This document shows positions 43,078 through 43,227 of a stretch of 43,227 nucleotides of DNA, one piece after another (positions within the stretch are counted from its first letter, which is position 1; every line of letters begins with the position of its first letter). The notes below the pieces were generated by a model, which did no database searches, was not told the origin of the DNA, and was given only the letters and a program-made list of their open reading frames with translations. Origin of the DNA: Psychrobacter sp. UBA3962 (GTDB lineage Bacteria; Pseudomonadota; Gammaproteobacteria; Pseudomonadales; Moraxellaceae); NCBI RefSeq assembly GCF_002385225.1, contig NZ_DGDC01000043.1:1-43227 (forward strand), in the 5' to 3' direction. A program made the translations under genes and the position numbers.

Positions 43078-43166
43078 GTCTGCTTAGTTAATGATGTTAA
43101 AAGTGCTGCTGATACTAAAAGCATCAGCTATGATAAAAAAGCTAATGATAAAAATAGATAGCATAG

Positions 43167-43200
43167 AAAAAGCCCAAGGCACTCTACCTTGGGCTTTTTT
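43167..43200 (+). terminator. Terminator of bfmS
   Basis: AAAAAGCCCAAGG pairs with CCTTGGGCTTTTT around a 7-base loop, with a T-run, about 90 bp after bfmS. Confidence 0.9.
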
Positions 43201-43209
43201 TATGGCAAC

Positions 43210-43227
43210 TGTCCCGTCCTGAAATAA
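43210..43227. repeat. Right copy of window-terminal inverted repeat, probable IS end
   Basis: TGTCCCGTCCTGAAATAA closes the window. Its complement matches positions 1-17 with one mismatch. See the left copy for the interpretation. Confidence 0.5.

Noticed and set aside
1..43227. The whole window as a composite transposon
   Set aside because: The cargo is essential housekeeping DNA (atp operon, murD, ftsW, plsB, dksA) and no transposase or matching target duplication is visible; a contig bounded by IS copies is simpler.

Overview
The window looks like chromosomal DNA of a gammaproteobacterium of the family Moraxellaceae, most likely Psychrobacter or a close relative. This is inferred from recalled protein similarity, not from a database search. 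The strongest clues are a two-component pair that closely resembles BfmR/BfmS of Acinetobacter, the form of the Zur/Znu, GluQ/DksA and MurD/FtsW genes, and moderate-GC DNA with AT-rich intergenic gaps. Nearly everything is core housekeeping. The clear accessory piece is one TnpB-only IS200/IS605-type element at about 39.0-40.25 kb.

Layout. 0-3 kb: plsB (phospholipid synthesis), minus strand. 3.3-4.2 kb: tesB. 4.4-11.4 kb: a minus-strand run of a DUF2339 membrane protein, a circularly permuted ribosome-assembly GTPase (ylqF), mutY and an MltB-type lipoprotein transglycosylase. 11.6-13.2 kb: dienelactone hydrolase-family protein and a YcgN-type Cys-cluster protein, divergent. 13.3-15.0 kb: glnK-amtB ammonium module, with a sigma-54-like promoter and NtrC-like half-sites upstream. 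15.6-18.2 kb: MFS transporter plus CodA-type deaminase. 18.3-20.8 kb: SulP anion transporter plus tandem universal stress protein. 21.4-24.3 kb: murD-ftsW. 24.4-26.9 kb: cpdA-like phosphodiesterase, dksA, gluQ. 26.9-30.5 kb: zinc uptake (zur-znuC-znuB divergent from znuA, with a perfect palindromic Zur-box candidate between them). 30.8-38.9 kb: complete atpIBEFHAGDC operon. 39.0-40.25 kb: TnpB element with its right-end hairpin/omega-RNA region. 40.4-43.1 kb: bfmR and bfmS.

How parts work together. The zinc module is a self-contained regulon: ZnuA captures Zn, ZnuB/ZnuC import it, and Zur represses both arms from one operator. GlnK and AmtB form the usual ammonium-sensing gate. The atp genes are in canonical order but are separated by unusually long gaps, most of which contain a clear stem-loop, suggesting post-transcriptional tuning of subunit ratios.

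The most notable observations are: a 17-bp inverted repeat (one mismatch) at the two extreme ends of the window, suggesting it is bounded by insertion-sequence ends; the TnpB with a non-canonical RuvC-II motif, a right-end hairpin that overlaps its own stop codon, and a three-arm leader that could control its translation; the series of hairpins in the atp operon; and a CodA-like enzyme with Asp-Ser where E. coli has the Asp313-Asp314 pair. I found no CRISPR array, tRNA or rRNA and no clearly new multi-gene defence system.
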